64,000 nucleotides of DNA from Bradyrhizobium diazoefficiens (lineage in GTDB: Bacteria > Pseudomonadota > Alphaproteobacteria > Rhizobiales > Xanthobacteraceae). The stretch lies in assembly GCF_016612535.1 (NCBI RefSeq), contig NZ_JAENXS010000001.1, positions 1,054,001-1,118,000 on the forward strand. Reading direction: 5' to 3'. The translations under genes and the position numbers were made by a program. This document shows positions 56,830 to 64,000 of this stretch, in pieces (positions within the stretch are counted from its first letter, which is position 1; each line of letters opens with the position of its first letter). The notes under the pieces were generated by a model that had not been told where the DNA came from, did not search any database, and saw only the letters and a program-made list of their open reading frames with translations.

Positions 56830-57129
56830 TTAAACCTGCCTCCCCGCAATGATCTCCTGCAGCGTCGCCACATGCCGCGCGAAGGCGCCGCGGCCGGTGG
56901 CGGTGGCGGTCACGGTCGTCTGCGGCTTCTTGCCGACGAAGGCCTTGTCGACCGAGACGTACCCCGCCTTCGCCAGGGTCTCGATATGGGCGCCGAGATT
57001 GCCGTCGGTGGCGCCGGTGAGTTTTTTCAGTCGCGAGAACTCCAGGCCGGCGGACACGGGGAGTGCGTTCAACGCCGCCATGATCTTCAGCCGCAGCGGC
57101 TGGTGGATGATGTCGTCGAGCTCGGCCAT
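56830..57129 (-). CDS. Winged-helix transcriptional regulator
   Basis: The product is 99 residues, a single winged helix: IIHQPLRLKIMAALNALPV, the recognition helix region LKKLTGATDGNLGAHIETLA, and a wing around VGKKPQTTVTATATGRGAF. It resembles ArsR/MarR-like HTH regulators of the type that sit beside small membrane proteins. Its start overlaps the upstream membrane gene's stop by one base (TGATG), so it is the last gene of a three-gene operon. It probably autoregulates through the palindrome at 58720-58738 (inference). Confidence 0.85.
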   Translation of the reverse strand: MAELDDIIHQPLRLKIMAALNALPVSAGLEFSRLKKLTGATDGNLGAHIETLAKAGYVSVDKAFVGKKPQTTVTATATGRGAFARHVATLQEIIAGRQV

Positions 57130-57680
57130 CAGATCCGCCGCATCCAGAGGCCGCCGACGATCAGTCCGCCGCCGTTGACGAAGGCCATCCAGAGCGGGAA
57201 GGCCTCGCCGATATAGAAATAGCCGATCAGCGTCAGCGCTGTGATGACAAGCCCGATCGCCACGAACGCGGTGCCGAACCAGAGACCGGCGAGTGTGTAG
57301 AACAGCATGAAATAAATCGGCCAGAACGCGCCGAGCTGGCGCGGGCCGAAATGACCAAGCACGTTGGTGCAGATATAGCCGAACGCAAAGAACAGCACGA
57401 AGACCAGCGGAAGCCTGACGTCGAAGCTCGCTGCATGCGCTTGCGATGGAGCGAGCCATCGGACCGCAACCAGTCCACCGACACCCAATATGTCGACGGC
57501 AGGCCATGCGTAGACCGCGTAGACCGGCCAGAGCCAGGTCACCAAATTGCCGGCGAAGACCAGCACGCCCCACCACATGGCCGCAAGACTCGCCAGCTCG
57601 TAGAGCTGCGACTGCTTCACGCGCTGGACGATGTCGTCGATATCGGCGAGCGCTGCGGACGCCTCTTGGCTGTCGATCAT
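57129..57680 (-). CDS. Multi-pass membrane protein, hypothetical
   Basis: The product is 183 residues. A short cytoplasmic helix (residues 1-30, ASAALADIDDIVQRVKQSQ) precedes about five membrane segments rich in Trp and Phe (AAMWWGVLVFAGNLVTWLWP, FVLFFAFGYICTNVLG, FVAIGLVITALTLIGYFYIG). It overlaps the hydrolase gene by 4 bases upstream and the regulator gene by 1 base downstream. Such a membrane protein followed by a small winged-helix gene is a known pairing in many bacteria, with an unclear role. Confidence 0.8.
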   Translation of the reverse strand: MIDSQEASAALADIDDIVQRVKQSQLYELASLAAMWWGVLVFAGNLVTWLWPVYAVYAWPAVDILGVGGLVAVRWLAPSQAHAASFDVRLPLVFVLFFAFGYICTNVLGHFGPRQLGAFWPIYFMLFYTLAGLWFGTAFVAIGLVITALTLIGYFYIGEAFPLWMAFVNGGGLIVGGLWMRRI

Positions 57681-58687
57681 GACTGCCCTGCCCCGCGCGT
57701 CGCCACGTCCTCGGCGATCGCATTGACCGCCTTCGGATTGGTAACCATGCCCATGTGGTTGACGCCCTCGATCAGTTTGACGTCGACGGAGGGTTTGATG
57801 GCCTGCACGGTCTCTGCGTATTTGTCCGAGATCATCATCTCGTCCTCGGCGCCGCCGAAGATCGTCATCGGATGCGTCACCGAGGCGAGATCGAGGCGAT
57901 AGCCGTGGGTGGCGAAATTGCGCATCAGGCGATCGGAATAGGTAGAGGTGAGGTACTTCGCCGAATTCGCCGGCACCGCGAAGGCGAGCACCGGCAGCTG
58001 CGCGCAGCAATCGATGCCGAGCTTGCGGAGCGTGGCGAGCGCGAAGAAGCGCGGCAGGTCGGCGTTGGCCCAGCCACCGGCATGCGGCCTGTTGGTCGGT
58101 GCGTCATAGCCAAGATAAGGCGCAACCAGCACGGTGCGGACGAACAGGTCCTGGATGATCGGCGTCGCCGCGACCCTGAGCGAGAAGCCGGCGCCGGCGG
58201 AATGGCCGACCAGGGTCAGCGGCAGGTCCGGCGCGCTCTTGCGGACATGAGCGACGAAATCGACGAGGTCGTCCTCGAGCTGGCCGACATAGCCGATATC
58301 GCCGCGCGTGCCGGAGGCACCGTGGCCGCGCGTGTCGAGCGCCCAGGTCTCGACGCCGTGCGCAGCGATCGCATAGGTCAGCGCGTGATTGACCGTGGCT
58401 GATGAGCCGGACGAGCCGTGGATGAAGATCGCTCCGCGACCGGTGTCCGCCCCCTTCGAGGCGTAGTGGCGGAAGCCGAGCCAGGTGCCGTCGCGGGCCT
58501 GGAAGCGTTCGAGCGCCGGGAGAGTGGCCCAGTCGATGCCCTTGGCCGAGTCCGAGACCGATCGCATCTCGGCAGGCCGCTCCAGCGGCATCGCGATCAG
58601 GGCGGTCAGGAGCAGCGCCACCGCGCCGACCGCGCACAGGCCCCATTTCAGCAAGCCCAGAACACCTCGCAGCAACTGCATCGCCAT
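57677..58687 (-). CDS. Alpha/beta hydrolase with N-terminal membrane anchor
   Basis: The product is 336 residues. A membrane helix (WGLCAVGAVALLLTALIAMP, about 15-35) anchors a serine hydrolase of the monoglyceride lipase type. Oxyanion loop FIHGSSGSSATV, nucleophile Ser in LVGHSAGAGFSL, acid Asp likely in GGAEDEMMIS, and His in EGVNHMGMV. The substrate is probably a lipid ester. It is the first gene of the three-gene operon. ATG 58687 has GAGGGAGTTGGCC upstream. Confidence 0.88.
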   Translation of the reverse strand: MAMQLLRGVLGLLKWGLCAVGAVALLLTALIAMPLERPAEMRSVSDSAKGIDWATLPALERFQARDGTWLGFRHYASKGADTGRGAIFIHGSSGSSATVNHALTYAIAAHGVETWALDTRGHGASGTRGDIGYVGQLEDDLVDFVAHVRKSAPDLPLTLVGHSAGAGFSLRVAATPIIQDLFVRTVLVAPYLGYDAPTNRPHAGGWANADLPRFFALATLRKLGIDCCAQLPVLAFAVPANSAKYLTSTYSDRLMRNFATHGYRLDLASVTHPMTIFGGAEDEMMISDKYAETVQAIKPSVDVKLIEGVNHMGMVTNPKAVNAIAEDVATRGAGQS

Positions 58688-58719
58688 GGCCAACTCCCTC
58701 GAACTCAGGATCAATAGAT

Positions 58720-58738
58720 TACTCTATATTACAGAGTA
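58720..58738. promoter_or_regulatory. Perfect palindrome upstream of the hydrolase operon, candidate operator
   Basis: TACTCT-ATATTAC-AGAGTA has perfect 6-bp arms and a 7-base AT-rich centre, 33 bases before the operon's first ATG and 85 before xseA. AT-rich text in such a GC-rich region suggests the promoter. The winged-helix protein encoded by the operon is the natural candidate to bind it. Confidence 0.55.
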
Positions 58739-58823
58739 CTCTTCTGATCAATCCCCGGATTGGCGCCGCGCGGCGAAAATCCTTAAACAGCGGGTCTGAC
58801 CCCAAAACGCCGAATCGTTTGCG

Positions 58824-60446
58824 ATGCCGCCTGCGGAACAACTGAACAACGCGCCCGAATTCACCGTCTCCGAACTCTCCCAGTCGCTGAAGCGGACGGT
58901 GGAGGACACCTATGGCCATGTCCGCGTCCGCGGCGAGATCTCCGGGTTTCGCGGCGCCCATTCCTCCGGCCATTGCTATTTCGCGCTTAAGGACGAGAGC
59001 GCCAAGATCGAGGCGGTGATCTGGAAGGGCGTGCACGGCCGGATGCGCTTCAAGCCCCAGGAGGGGCTCGAGGTCATCGCCACCGGCAAGCTCACGACCT
59101 ATCCGGGCTCCTCCAAGTACCAGATCGTGATCGAGGCACTGGAGCCGGCCGGCATCGGCGCGCTGATGGCGCTGATGGAGGAGCGCAAGAAGAAGCTCGC
59201 CGCCGAGGGGCTGTTCGACGAGGCGCGTAAGCAGCTCTTGCCCTGGCTGCCGGAGGTGATCGGCGTGGTGACCTCGCCGACCGGCGCTGTCATCCGCGAC
59301 ATCCTGCACCGGCTCGAGGACCGCTTTCCGCGTCACGTGCTGGTATGGCCGGTGAAAGTGCAGGGCGAAGGCTCGGCCGAGCAGGTCGCAGCCGCGATCC
59401 GCGGCTTCAACGCGATTGCCCCGGGCGGCAAGATTCCGCGGCCCGACGTGCTGATCGTCGCGCGCGGCGGCGGCTCGCTGGAGGACCTCTGGTCGTTCAA
59501 CGAGGAGATCGTGGTGCGGGCCGCGGCCGAGAGCATGATCCCGCTGATCTCGGCGGTGGGCCACGAGACCGACATCACGCTGATCGATTTCGTCGCCGAC
59601 AAGCGCGCGCCGACGCCGACGGCGGCCGCCGAGATGGCGGTGCCGGTGCGCAGCGATCTCTTTGTCGAGGTCGCCGATCTCGCGCGGCGCACCCGCGCCT
59701 GCTGGCAGCGTGGCCATGAGCACCGACGCAGCGAGCTACGCGCCGCCGCACGCGCGCTGCCGGCCGCCGGCGATCTGCTGGCGATCCCGCGGCAACGGCT
59801 GGATAATGCGGGCGCGTCCCTGCCCCGCGGTCTCAAGGCCAACACGCATGCGCATTTCCGCAGGTTCACCGCCGCCGGCGCCAAGCTGACGCTGCGGGTC
59901 TTGCATGGCCAGATCGCGCAGGCCGATCACCGCCTCACCGTGTGCGGCGAACGGCTCGGCCTGTCGGCGCGCTCGCTGTTGCGTCAGCGTCGCGACCGCT
60001 TCGCCGGCTTGGAGGTTCGCTTGCGCGCCTCAAAACTTTCCAACGCGCAGGCGCAGCGCAACGCGATTGCCCGCCAGCGCGAGCGCGCGCATCGCCTCGC
60101 TGAGCGCGCCAATCGCGCGCTGGTGACGCTGCTGCAACGGTTCGATGCCCGCGTCGAGAACAGCGGCAAGCTGCTCTCCGCGTTGTCCTATCGCGGCGTG
60201 CTCGCGCGCGGCTTTGCGCTGGTGCGCGATGAGGCCGGTCATCCCCTGCATGCGGCTGACAGCGTCGGTCCCGGCGCACGCGTCGAGATCGAGTTCGCGG
60301 ACGGCCGTGTCGGCGCAACTGCGGATGCCGATCGCCCAGCACCGGCGGCGAAGCGCGCGCCATCGCAACCGAAGTCCGCCGCGCAGGACGCCAAGCCCGC
60401 ACTGAGGCGCATGGGCAAGCCGGTGGATCAGGGCAGTTTGTTTTGA
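58824..60446 (+). CDS. xseA: Exodeoxyribonuclease VII large subunit
   Basis: The product is 540 residues. N-terminal OB fold: [20 protein letters not shown] and [19 protein letters not shown]. The catalytic domain has [35 protein letters not shown] and [21 protein letters not shown] long helical part and a basic tail follow. With the small subunit XseB, encoded elsewhere, it degrades single-stranded DNA. ATG 58824 begins [13 protein letters not shown]. Confidence 0.96.
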   Translation: MPPAEQLNNAPEFTVSELSQSLKRTVEDTYGHVRVRGEISGFRGAHSSGHCYFALKDESAKIEAVIWKGVHGRMRFKPQEGLEVIATGKLTTYPGSSKYQIVIEALEPAGIGALMALMEERKKKLAAEGLFDEARKQLLPWLPEVIGVVTSPTGAVIRDILHRLEDRFPRHVLVWPVKVQGEGSAEQVAAAIRGFNAIAPGGKIPRPDVLIVARGGGSLEDLWSFNEEIVVRAAAESMIPLISAVGHETDITLIDFVADKRAPTPTAAAEMAVPVRSDLFVEVADLARRTRACWQRGHEHRRSELRAAARALPAAGDLLAIPRQRLDNAGASLPRGLKANTHAHFRRFTAAGAKLTLRVLHGQIAQADHRLTVCGERLGLSARSLLRQRRDRFAGLEVRLRASKLSNAQAQRNAIARQRERAHRLAERANRALVTLLQRFDARVENSGKLLSALSYRGVLARGFALVRDEAGHPLHAADSVGPGARVEIEFADGRVGATADADRPAPAAKRAPSQPKSAAQDAKPALRRMGKPVDQGSLF

Positions 60447-60473
60447 GATCGAGGGCGTCGCCCCATTCTCGCT

Positions 60474-60601
60474 GTCGTCCCGGCGAAGGCCGGGACCCAT
60501 AACCATAGGAGGAGTGTTGCGAAGGGTAGTGGCTCGGTACTTCTACCTCTCGCAATCGATAGATTCCGCGGTATGGGTCCCGGCCTTCGCCGGGACGACG
60601 G
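60474..60601. repeat. Inverted pair of family E repeats
   Basis: GTCGTCCCGGCGAAGGCCGG then GACCCATAACCATA (60474-60507), and TATGGGTCCCGGCCTTCGCC then GGGACGAC (60572-60601), are inverted copies of the element at 11303-11333. The 64 bases between could form a large loop. Located after xseA. Confidence 0.8.
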
Positions 60602-60618
60602 GAAGGGAGAGCGTAGCC

Positions 60619-60768
60619 CTACCGGCAGGACAATCCCGCATCCATCGTGGTCCAGAAGCCGCAATGGTCCGGCGCGCGCATGGGTGCGCCGGCCTGGGCC
60701 TCGAACAGGAAGACCGCGACGGTGAAGACGACCAGTGCGGTGGAGAAGAGGACGATGCGATTGCGCAT
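60619..60768 (-). CDS. 49-residue secreted peptide
   Basis: An ATG frame reads MRNRIVLFSTALVVFTVAVF, then LFEAQAGAPMRAPDHCGFW and TTMDAGLSCR before TAG. It is a clear signal peptide (cut near AQA/GAP) with a mature part of about 23 residues holding two Cys. The frame fits the compact N-region, hydrophobic and Ala-x-Ala pattern too well to look random, and codon usage is strongly GC3-biased. No ribosome site is obvious. I do not recognise a family. Confidence 0.6.
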   Translation of the reverse strand: MRNRIVLFSTALVVFTVAVFLFEAQAGAPMRAPDHCGFWTTMDAGLSCR

Positions 60769-60941
60769 GTCCGATGCGTTTAGCCGACATCATGGTCGAA
60801 CTAAGGCGCAGAGACCTGCTGAAACCCGCTTGACGCGTGACCCGTAGTTTCCCGGTCGGCCATCATGCCGTGCAGGGCGGTGGTCGATGCGGGGCTGTCT
60901 GCCTCACCTTGTTCCTCGGGCGGCCCCGCTTGGGCTGAATG

Positions 60942-61028
60942 CGTAGCCCGGATGGATCGCAGCGCAATCCGGGATCGTGCCACAATTTGAGACCTTCCCG
61001 GATTTCGCTGCGCTCCATCCGGGCTACG
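60942..61028. repeat. Dispersed palindromic repeat, family B (copy 2)
   Basis: CGTAGCCCGGATGGATCGCA and its inverse GCGCTCCATCCGGGCTACG enclose about 40 bases. It matches the copy at 18947-19035 and ends 24 bases from the stop of the downstream convergent gene. Confidence 0.85.
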
Positions 61029-61051
61029 GCGCGATGGTCAGCTGATCCGCG

Positions 61052-61876
61052 CTACCGCGCCAGCCACTCCGCGACTTCCTTCTGCGACTCCGCGCGCGCC
61101 TCGGCATCGGTGCCGAGATGGCCGCGCTCGGGCGCAGCGGCATCGGTGCTGGCGCCAGCTGCATGCAGCGGCGTGTTGGCACGGTCGAAATCGTGATAGG
61201 CGCCGGGATACACCACGATGCGCGCGAGCGCACTGCGCCCGTGCGCGCCGTCCACCATCTGGCGGCAGGCCGGCGGCGACGAGACGTCGTCGTTGGCGCC
61301 GATCAGCACCAGCGTCGGCACCCGCGTGCTCCAGCCAAGGCCTGCGGAGATCCGGCAATCCGGATAGAACGCGATCGCGGCGCGAAAATCCGGGCTCGCG
61401 TCGCGCGCCGCGCTCTGCGGTCGCACTGCCCAGAGCAGCGCACTGGCGCCATTGGCCCAGCCGACCAGGCTGACGCGGCTGCGCGCGACCCAGGTCTGCT
61501 TCATCAGCCAGGCGCGCGATGCCGCGATGTCGGCGACGCGCTCGCGCCGCGCCTTGACGTGCAAATCCTTGACGCGGCATTGCGGCCCGAGCTCGCGCGA
61601 GCCGTAGCTATCGGGCAGCAGCACGGCATTACCGGCCTTGAGCAGGCGCTCGGTCCAGTCGCGATAGCGCGGCTGCACGGGATCGGAATGACCACCGAGG
61701 CCGCCGCAGCCGTGCAGCGCGATCACGGTCGGAAACGGGCCCGCGCCATCGGGCTTGAACAACTGCGCGTGCAGGATTCCGGAGGAGAGCGGAATCTCGA
61801 CCTGCTGCGGCGCCGGCGCCGCGTGCGAAGCCGACATCAGCAATGTCAGGAACAGGGCGGTTAGTCGAAGGCGCAT
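61052..61876 (-). CDS. Dienelactone hydrolase-like secreted protein lacking the nucleophile
   Basis: The product is 274 residues with a signal peptide (LTALFLTLLMSASHAA). The fold is that of dienelactone hydrolase: VIALHGCGGLGGHSDPVQ, VLLPDSYGSRELG, the acid Asp in LIGANDDVSSPP and His in PGAYHDFDRANT. At the nucleophile elbow the chain reads LVGWANGASALLW: Ala141 stands where Ser or Cys is expected. It may be inactive, or use another residue such as the Ser two positions after the second Gly. ATG 61876 starts the signal peptide. Confidence 0.82.
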   Translation of the reverse strand: MRLRLTALFLTLLMSASHAAPAPQQVEIPLSSGILHAQLFKPDGAGPFPTVIALHGCGGLGGHSDPVQPRYRDWTERLLKAGNAVLLPDSYGSRELGPQCRVKDLHVKARRERVADIAASRAWLMKQTWVARSRVSLVGWANGASALLWAVRPQSAARDASPDFRAAIAFYPDCRISAGLGWSTRVPTLVLIGANDDVSSPPACRQMVDGAHGRSALARIVVYPGAYHDFDRANTPLHAAGASTDAAAPERGHLGTDAEARAESQKEVAEWLAR

Positions 61877-62058
61877 CGGAGTCCGTTGCAAGAGGTGCCG
61901 CACGGCCTCCAGAACTATCATGCGGAAACGGCGGCAAAACATCACAAACCGGTGGGTTTAACGGGCGGACAAGCCACCCTATTTATGCTAGATCCAGTCA
62001 ACACATCGTGCCCTGCGAGATTTTCCCAAGCGGGGCCCTTCCACGGAGACTTTCGACC

Positions 62059-62286
62059 GTGCTGAACAAGTTCGGCCCCTCGGGCAATGGCGAAGCGCAG
62101 GTGCAATATCTCGACGGCGATTTCCGCGTGATCTCGCCGGGGACCTTCGTGCGCTGCGCCATCACCGACACGCGGATCCCGCTCGACGAATTGAAATATT
62201 GGAGCGTGGATTTGCAGGAAGCCTACGCCACGCCCGGCGCCGTGCTGCAGCGGCACTTTCCGAACGCGCCAAAGCCGCAGATGTGA
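62059..62286 (+). CDS. DUF2093 protein
   Basis: The product is 75 residues. VQYLDGDFRVISPGTFVRCA, then ITDTRIPLDELKYWSVDLQE and AYATPGAVLQRH are the DUF2093 pattern, a small alphaproteobacterial family usually encoded near xseA. The start is the GTG at 62059 (MLNKFGPSGNG) behind CGGAGA. No function is known. Confidence 0.85.
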   Translation: MLNKFGPSGNGEAQVQYLDGDFRVISPGTFVRCAITDTRIPLDELKYWSVDLQEAYATPGAVLQRHFPNAPKPQM

Positions 62287-62302
62287 CGCCTCGTCCTCGC
62301 TT

Positions 62303-62608
62303 CTATTGCTGTTCGGCGCCATCCCCGCCCAGGCAAGTCTTGATCGCACTCTTCCGCGCTGCGCCGACGACCTTCTGATCAATCGCCTGCTTCAGGCAAT
62401 CGAGCCGCGCCTGCGCCATACAGAGCTGCATCTGGTCGCGCTTGTCCTGCCCCTTCAGACTTTGCGTCGCGCCGAGACACGTCACGCGCTTGGTCGCGGG
62501 AACCGGCACCGTGGAGGGAGCCGCGGGAGCCGGCGTCGTTTGTGCAAACACCGGCGCAACAATCAGACACACAAGGCTGGCGGCAATGGCCGCGGAGGGA
62601 AATTTCAT
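62303..62608 (-). CDS. Secreted PsiF-repeat-like protein
   Basis: The product is 101 residues with a signal peptide (AAIAASLVCLIVAPVFA). After a Pro/Thr linker, a helical domain with four Cys follows: TCLGATQSLKGQDKRDQMQLC and LDCLKQAIDQ, then IKTCLG. This spacing (C...LKG..R..M..C) is that of PsiF, a phosphate-starvation-induced protein of unknown role in E. coli. Its gene is convergent with DUF2093. Confidence 0.75.
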   Translation of the reverse strand: MKFPSAAIAASLVCLIVAPVFAQTTPAPAAPSTVPVPATKRVTCLGATQSLKGQDKRDQMQLCMAQARLDCLKQAIDQKVVGAARKSAIKTCLGGDGAEQQ

Positions 62609-62669
62609 CGCATTCTCCTGTCTGAAACCGATAGGAGACCTGCGATGAATATCGGCTGAATAGCGATGC

Positions 62670-62812
62670 CGTAGGGTGGGTTAGACCAGCGGATTGCGCG
62701 AAGCGCAGTCCGCTAGGCGTAACCCACCATGCTTCAGCGAATGCGGGACGAAGTTGGTGGGTTACGCCCGGCAATTGCGCTTCGCGCAGTCGCAGGGCTA
62801 ACCCACCCTACG
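62670..62812. repeat. Dispersed palindromic repeat, family A (copy 4, longest)
   Basis: CGTAGGGTGGGTTAGACCAG to GGGCTAACCCACCCTACG. It contains extra inner inverted segments (GCGCGAAGCGCAG and CGCTTCGCGCAG), making it half as long again as the others. It ends 4 bases from the lpxK stop codon. Confidence 0.85.
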
Positions 62813-62815
62813 AGA

Positions 62816-63832
62816 TCATCGCGCGCTGAATCGCCGCTCGCGCGCCTTGTAGAGATGGTCGCTGATGACGCGGCGGAGCGTGGCGGGATCGTCGAATTCG
62901 AGCTGGACCGCGAACGGCACGATGCCATCCAGCACGCCCTCGCGACCGCGCAGGCGCGCGAGGTCTTTCTCCGTCGTCACCAGCATGAGCTGCTCGCGCC
63001 GGGCATCAGCAGCGAGCGCGGCGAGCTCGTCGCGCGAGAACATGTGATGGTCTGCGAAGGGCCGCGTGCGCGCGACCTCGATGCCGCTGGCCCGCAGCGT
63101 GCGAAAGAAGCGCTCGGGATCACCGATGCCGGCGAAGGCGAAAACGGGCTTGCCGAAGAGTTGCGCGACCGAGGCTGGATCCGGTTTCAGGCGCGCGCGC
63201 AGCACCGGCTTGTCGCGCCTGGCAAGCTCGGCGGCGACATCGTCCGCGGCGTGGCCGTCGCCGATCAGCACCAGCGCGTCGGTGCGCGAAAGCTGCGCCT
63301 TCAACGGTGCGCGCAGCGGGCCTGCCGGAAACACCTTGCCGTTGCCGAGACCACGCTCGCTGTCGATCACGATCAGCGAGGCGTCCTTCATGAGGTGCGG
63401 GTTCTGGAAGCCGTCATCCATCAGGATCACGGTGGCGCCTTGCGACTTGGCCAGCGCGACGCCTTCGACGCGATCGCGTGCCACCACGACCGGCACGTCG
63501 CGCACCATCATCAGGGGTTCGTCGCCGACATCGGCTGCGGTGTGGCGCGCGCGATCGACCATCACCGGGCCCTGCAGGCGTCCGCCATACCCGCGGCTAA
63601 GCACCACCGGCGTCTCGCCGAGTTCGCGCAAGAGCCTGGTCAGCGCCAGCACGGTCGGCGTCTTGCCGGCGCCGCCGACATGATAATTGCCGACACAGAG
63701 CACGGGGATGCCGGCGTCAAAACCACTGCGCGCCATGCGGCGTGCGGCGATGGCGCCATAGAGCGCGCCCAATGGGCTGAGGAGATGCGACTTCGGGGAA
63801 CGCGGCCGGTACCAGAAGGCCGGCTCACGCAT
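62816..63832 (-). CDS. lpxK: Tetraacyldisaccharide 4'-kinase
   Basis: The product is 338 residues. The P-loop is VGNYHVGGAGKTPTVLAL, preceded by a membrane-associating helix. Further blocks: VLSRGYGGRLQGPV, VILMDDGFQNPHL, and the late FAGIGDPERFFRTL. It phosphorylates the 4' position of the lipid A precursor on the inner membrane. Its start overlaps the end of the Kdo transferase gene by 8 bases, the usual waaA-lpxK order. Confidence 0.95.
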   Translation of the reverse strand: MREPAFWYRPRSPKSHLLSPLGALYGAIAARRMARSGFDAGIPVLCVGNYHVGGAGKTPTVLALTRLLRELGETPVVLSRGYGGRLQGPVMVDRARHTAADVGDEPLMMVRDVPVVVARDRVEGVALAKSQGATVILMDDGFQNPHLMKDASLIVIDSERGLGNGKVFPAGPLRAPLKAQLSRTDALVLIGDGHAADDVAAELARRDKPVLRARLKPDPASVAQLFGKPVFAFAGIGDPERFFRTLRASGIEVARTRPFADHHMFSRDELAALAADARREQLMLVTTEKDLARLRGREGVLDGIVPFAVQLEFDDPATLRRVISDHLYKARERRFSAR

Positions 63833-64000
63833 TGGCGGCTCCCATCTCGATCCGCAACTGCATCAGATACGGTTCGAGCGCCGTCATGGTGCGATCGAGC
63901 GCGCCGCCGAGCTGCGCGACCACATTGGTGCCTGCACGCTGCATCTTGTCGCGCACGGTCGGCTCGGCCAGCAACAGGCCGAGCTGCTTGACCAGCGCCT
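63825..64000 (-). CDS. waaA: 3-deoxy-D-manno-octulosonic acid transferase, C-terminal end
   Basis: Only the last 58 codons are present. They read LVKQLGLLLAEPTVRDKMQR, then NVVAQLGGALDRTMTALEPY, matching the C-terminal helices of WaaA (GGAL.RT...L.PYL). The overlap with lpxK supports this. It adds Kdo to lipid IVA in lipid A-core synthesis. Confidence 0.8.
   Translation of the reverse strand, partial: ALVKQLGLLLAEPTVRDKMQRAGTNVVAQLGGALDRTMTALEPYLMQLRIEMGAANA

Overview
The window is 64 kb of GC-rich chromosome from an alphaproteobacterium, most likely Bradyrhizobium or a close relative (Rhodopseudomonas/Oligotropha branch). The evidence is the very high GC at third codon positions and several gene orders typical of that group: YbjN-proC, uvrC-pgsA-moaD-moaE, ileS-lspA-M16-M16, rsmD-pseudouridine synthase-tadA, and a type II lumazine synthase. 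A dehalogenase here also carries every catalytic residue of the R. palustris fluoroacetate dehalogenase at the same residue number. No tRNA, rRNA, CRISPR array, prophage or intact insertion sequence was seen. Assignments rest on reading motifs and gene order; no database search was possible.

Region 1 (0.6-9.3 kb, minus strand) is a form I carbon monoxide dehydrogenase cluster in the order coxC-M-S-L-D-E-F-G. coxL has the form I active-site motif AYRCSFR. coxD, coxE and coxF are the maturation genes and coxG is the membrane anchor. coxC is an MHYT-LytTR membrane regulator. Between coxC and coxM lie two 13-bp direct repeats exactly 21 bp apart, a good candidate for a LytTR-type operator. coxB, coxH, coxI, coxK and RuBisCO genes are not in the window.

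Region 2 (9.4-23.5 kb) holds ribH2 behind an FMN riboswitch, YbjN, proC, a FlK-type thioesterase, a tautomerase, hisS, ilvE, a MarR/response regulator/histidine kinase cluster, small secreted proteins, an RNase T2, rlmJ, a cold-shock gene with a structured leader, and an Omp31-type porin.

Region 3 (23.8-48.5 kb) is mostly housekeeping: uvrC-pgsA-moaD-moaE-prmB, two membrane proteins, a degenerate EAL protein, a HAD protein, cheY, ribF, ileS (behind a possible Ile-codon leader peptide), lspA, a pair of M16 peptidases, arfB, mutL, rsmD, a pseudouridine synthase with a 370-residue repetitive extension, tadA, and a fluoroacetate-dehalogenase-type hydrolase.

Region 4 (48.6-58.7 kb) looks accessory. 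Between purD and xseA sit a tannase/feruloyl esterase with two AraC regulators, a possible IS21-end remnant, a membrane protein, a DUF3606 protein, two small secreted proteins sharing a C-terminal CxxC motif, and a three-gene hydrolase/membrane/winged-helix operon with a perfect palindrome upstream. Region 5 (58.8-64 kb) has xseA, a 49-residue secreted peptide, a dienelactone-hydrolase-like protein without its nucleophile, DUF2093, a PsiF-like protein, lpxK and the end of waaA.

Many intergenic gaps are filled by several families of dispersed palindromic repeats, some within a few bases of stop codons or of probable start codons. Nothing here is clearly a new defence or mobile system. The best leads are regulatory: the tandem repeats before coxM, the possible ileS attenuator, the palindrome at 58720-58738 and the paired CxxC peptides.
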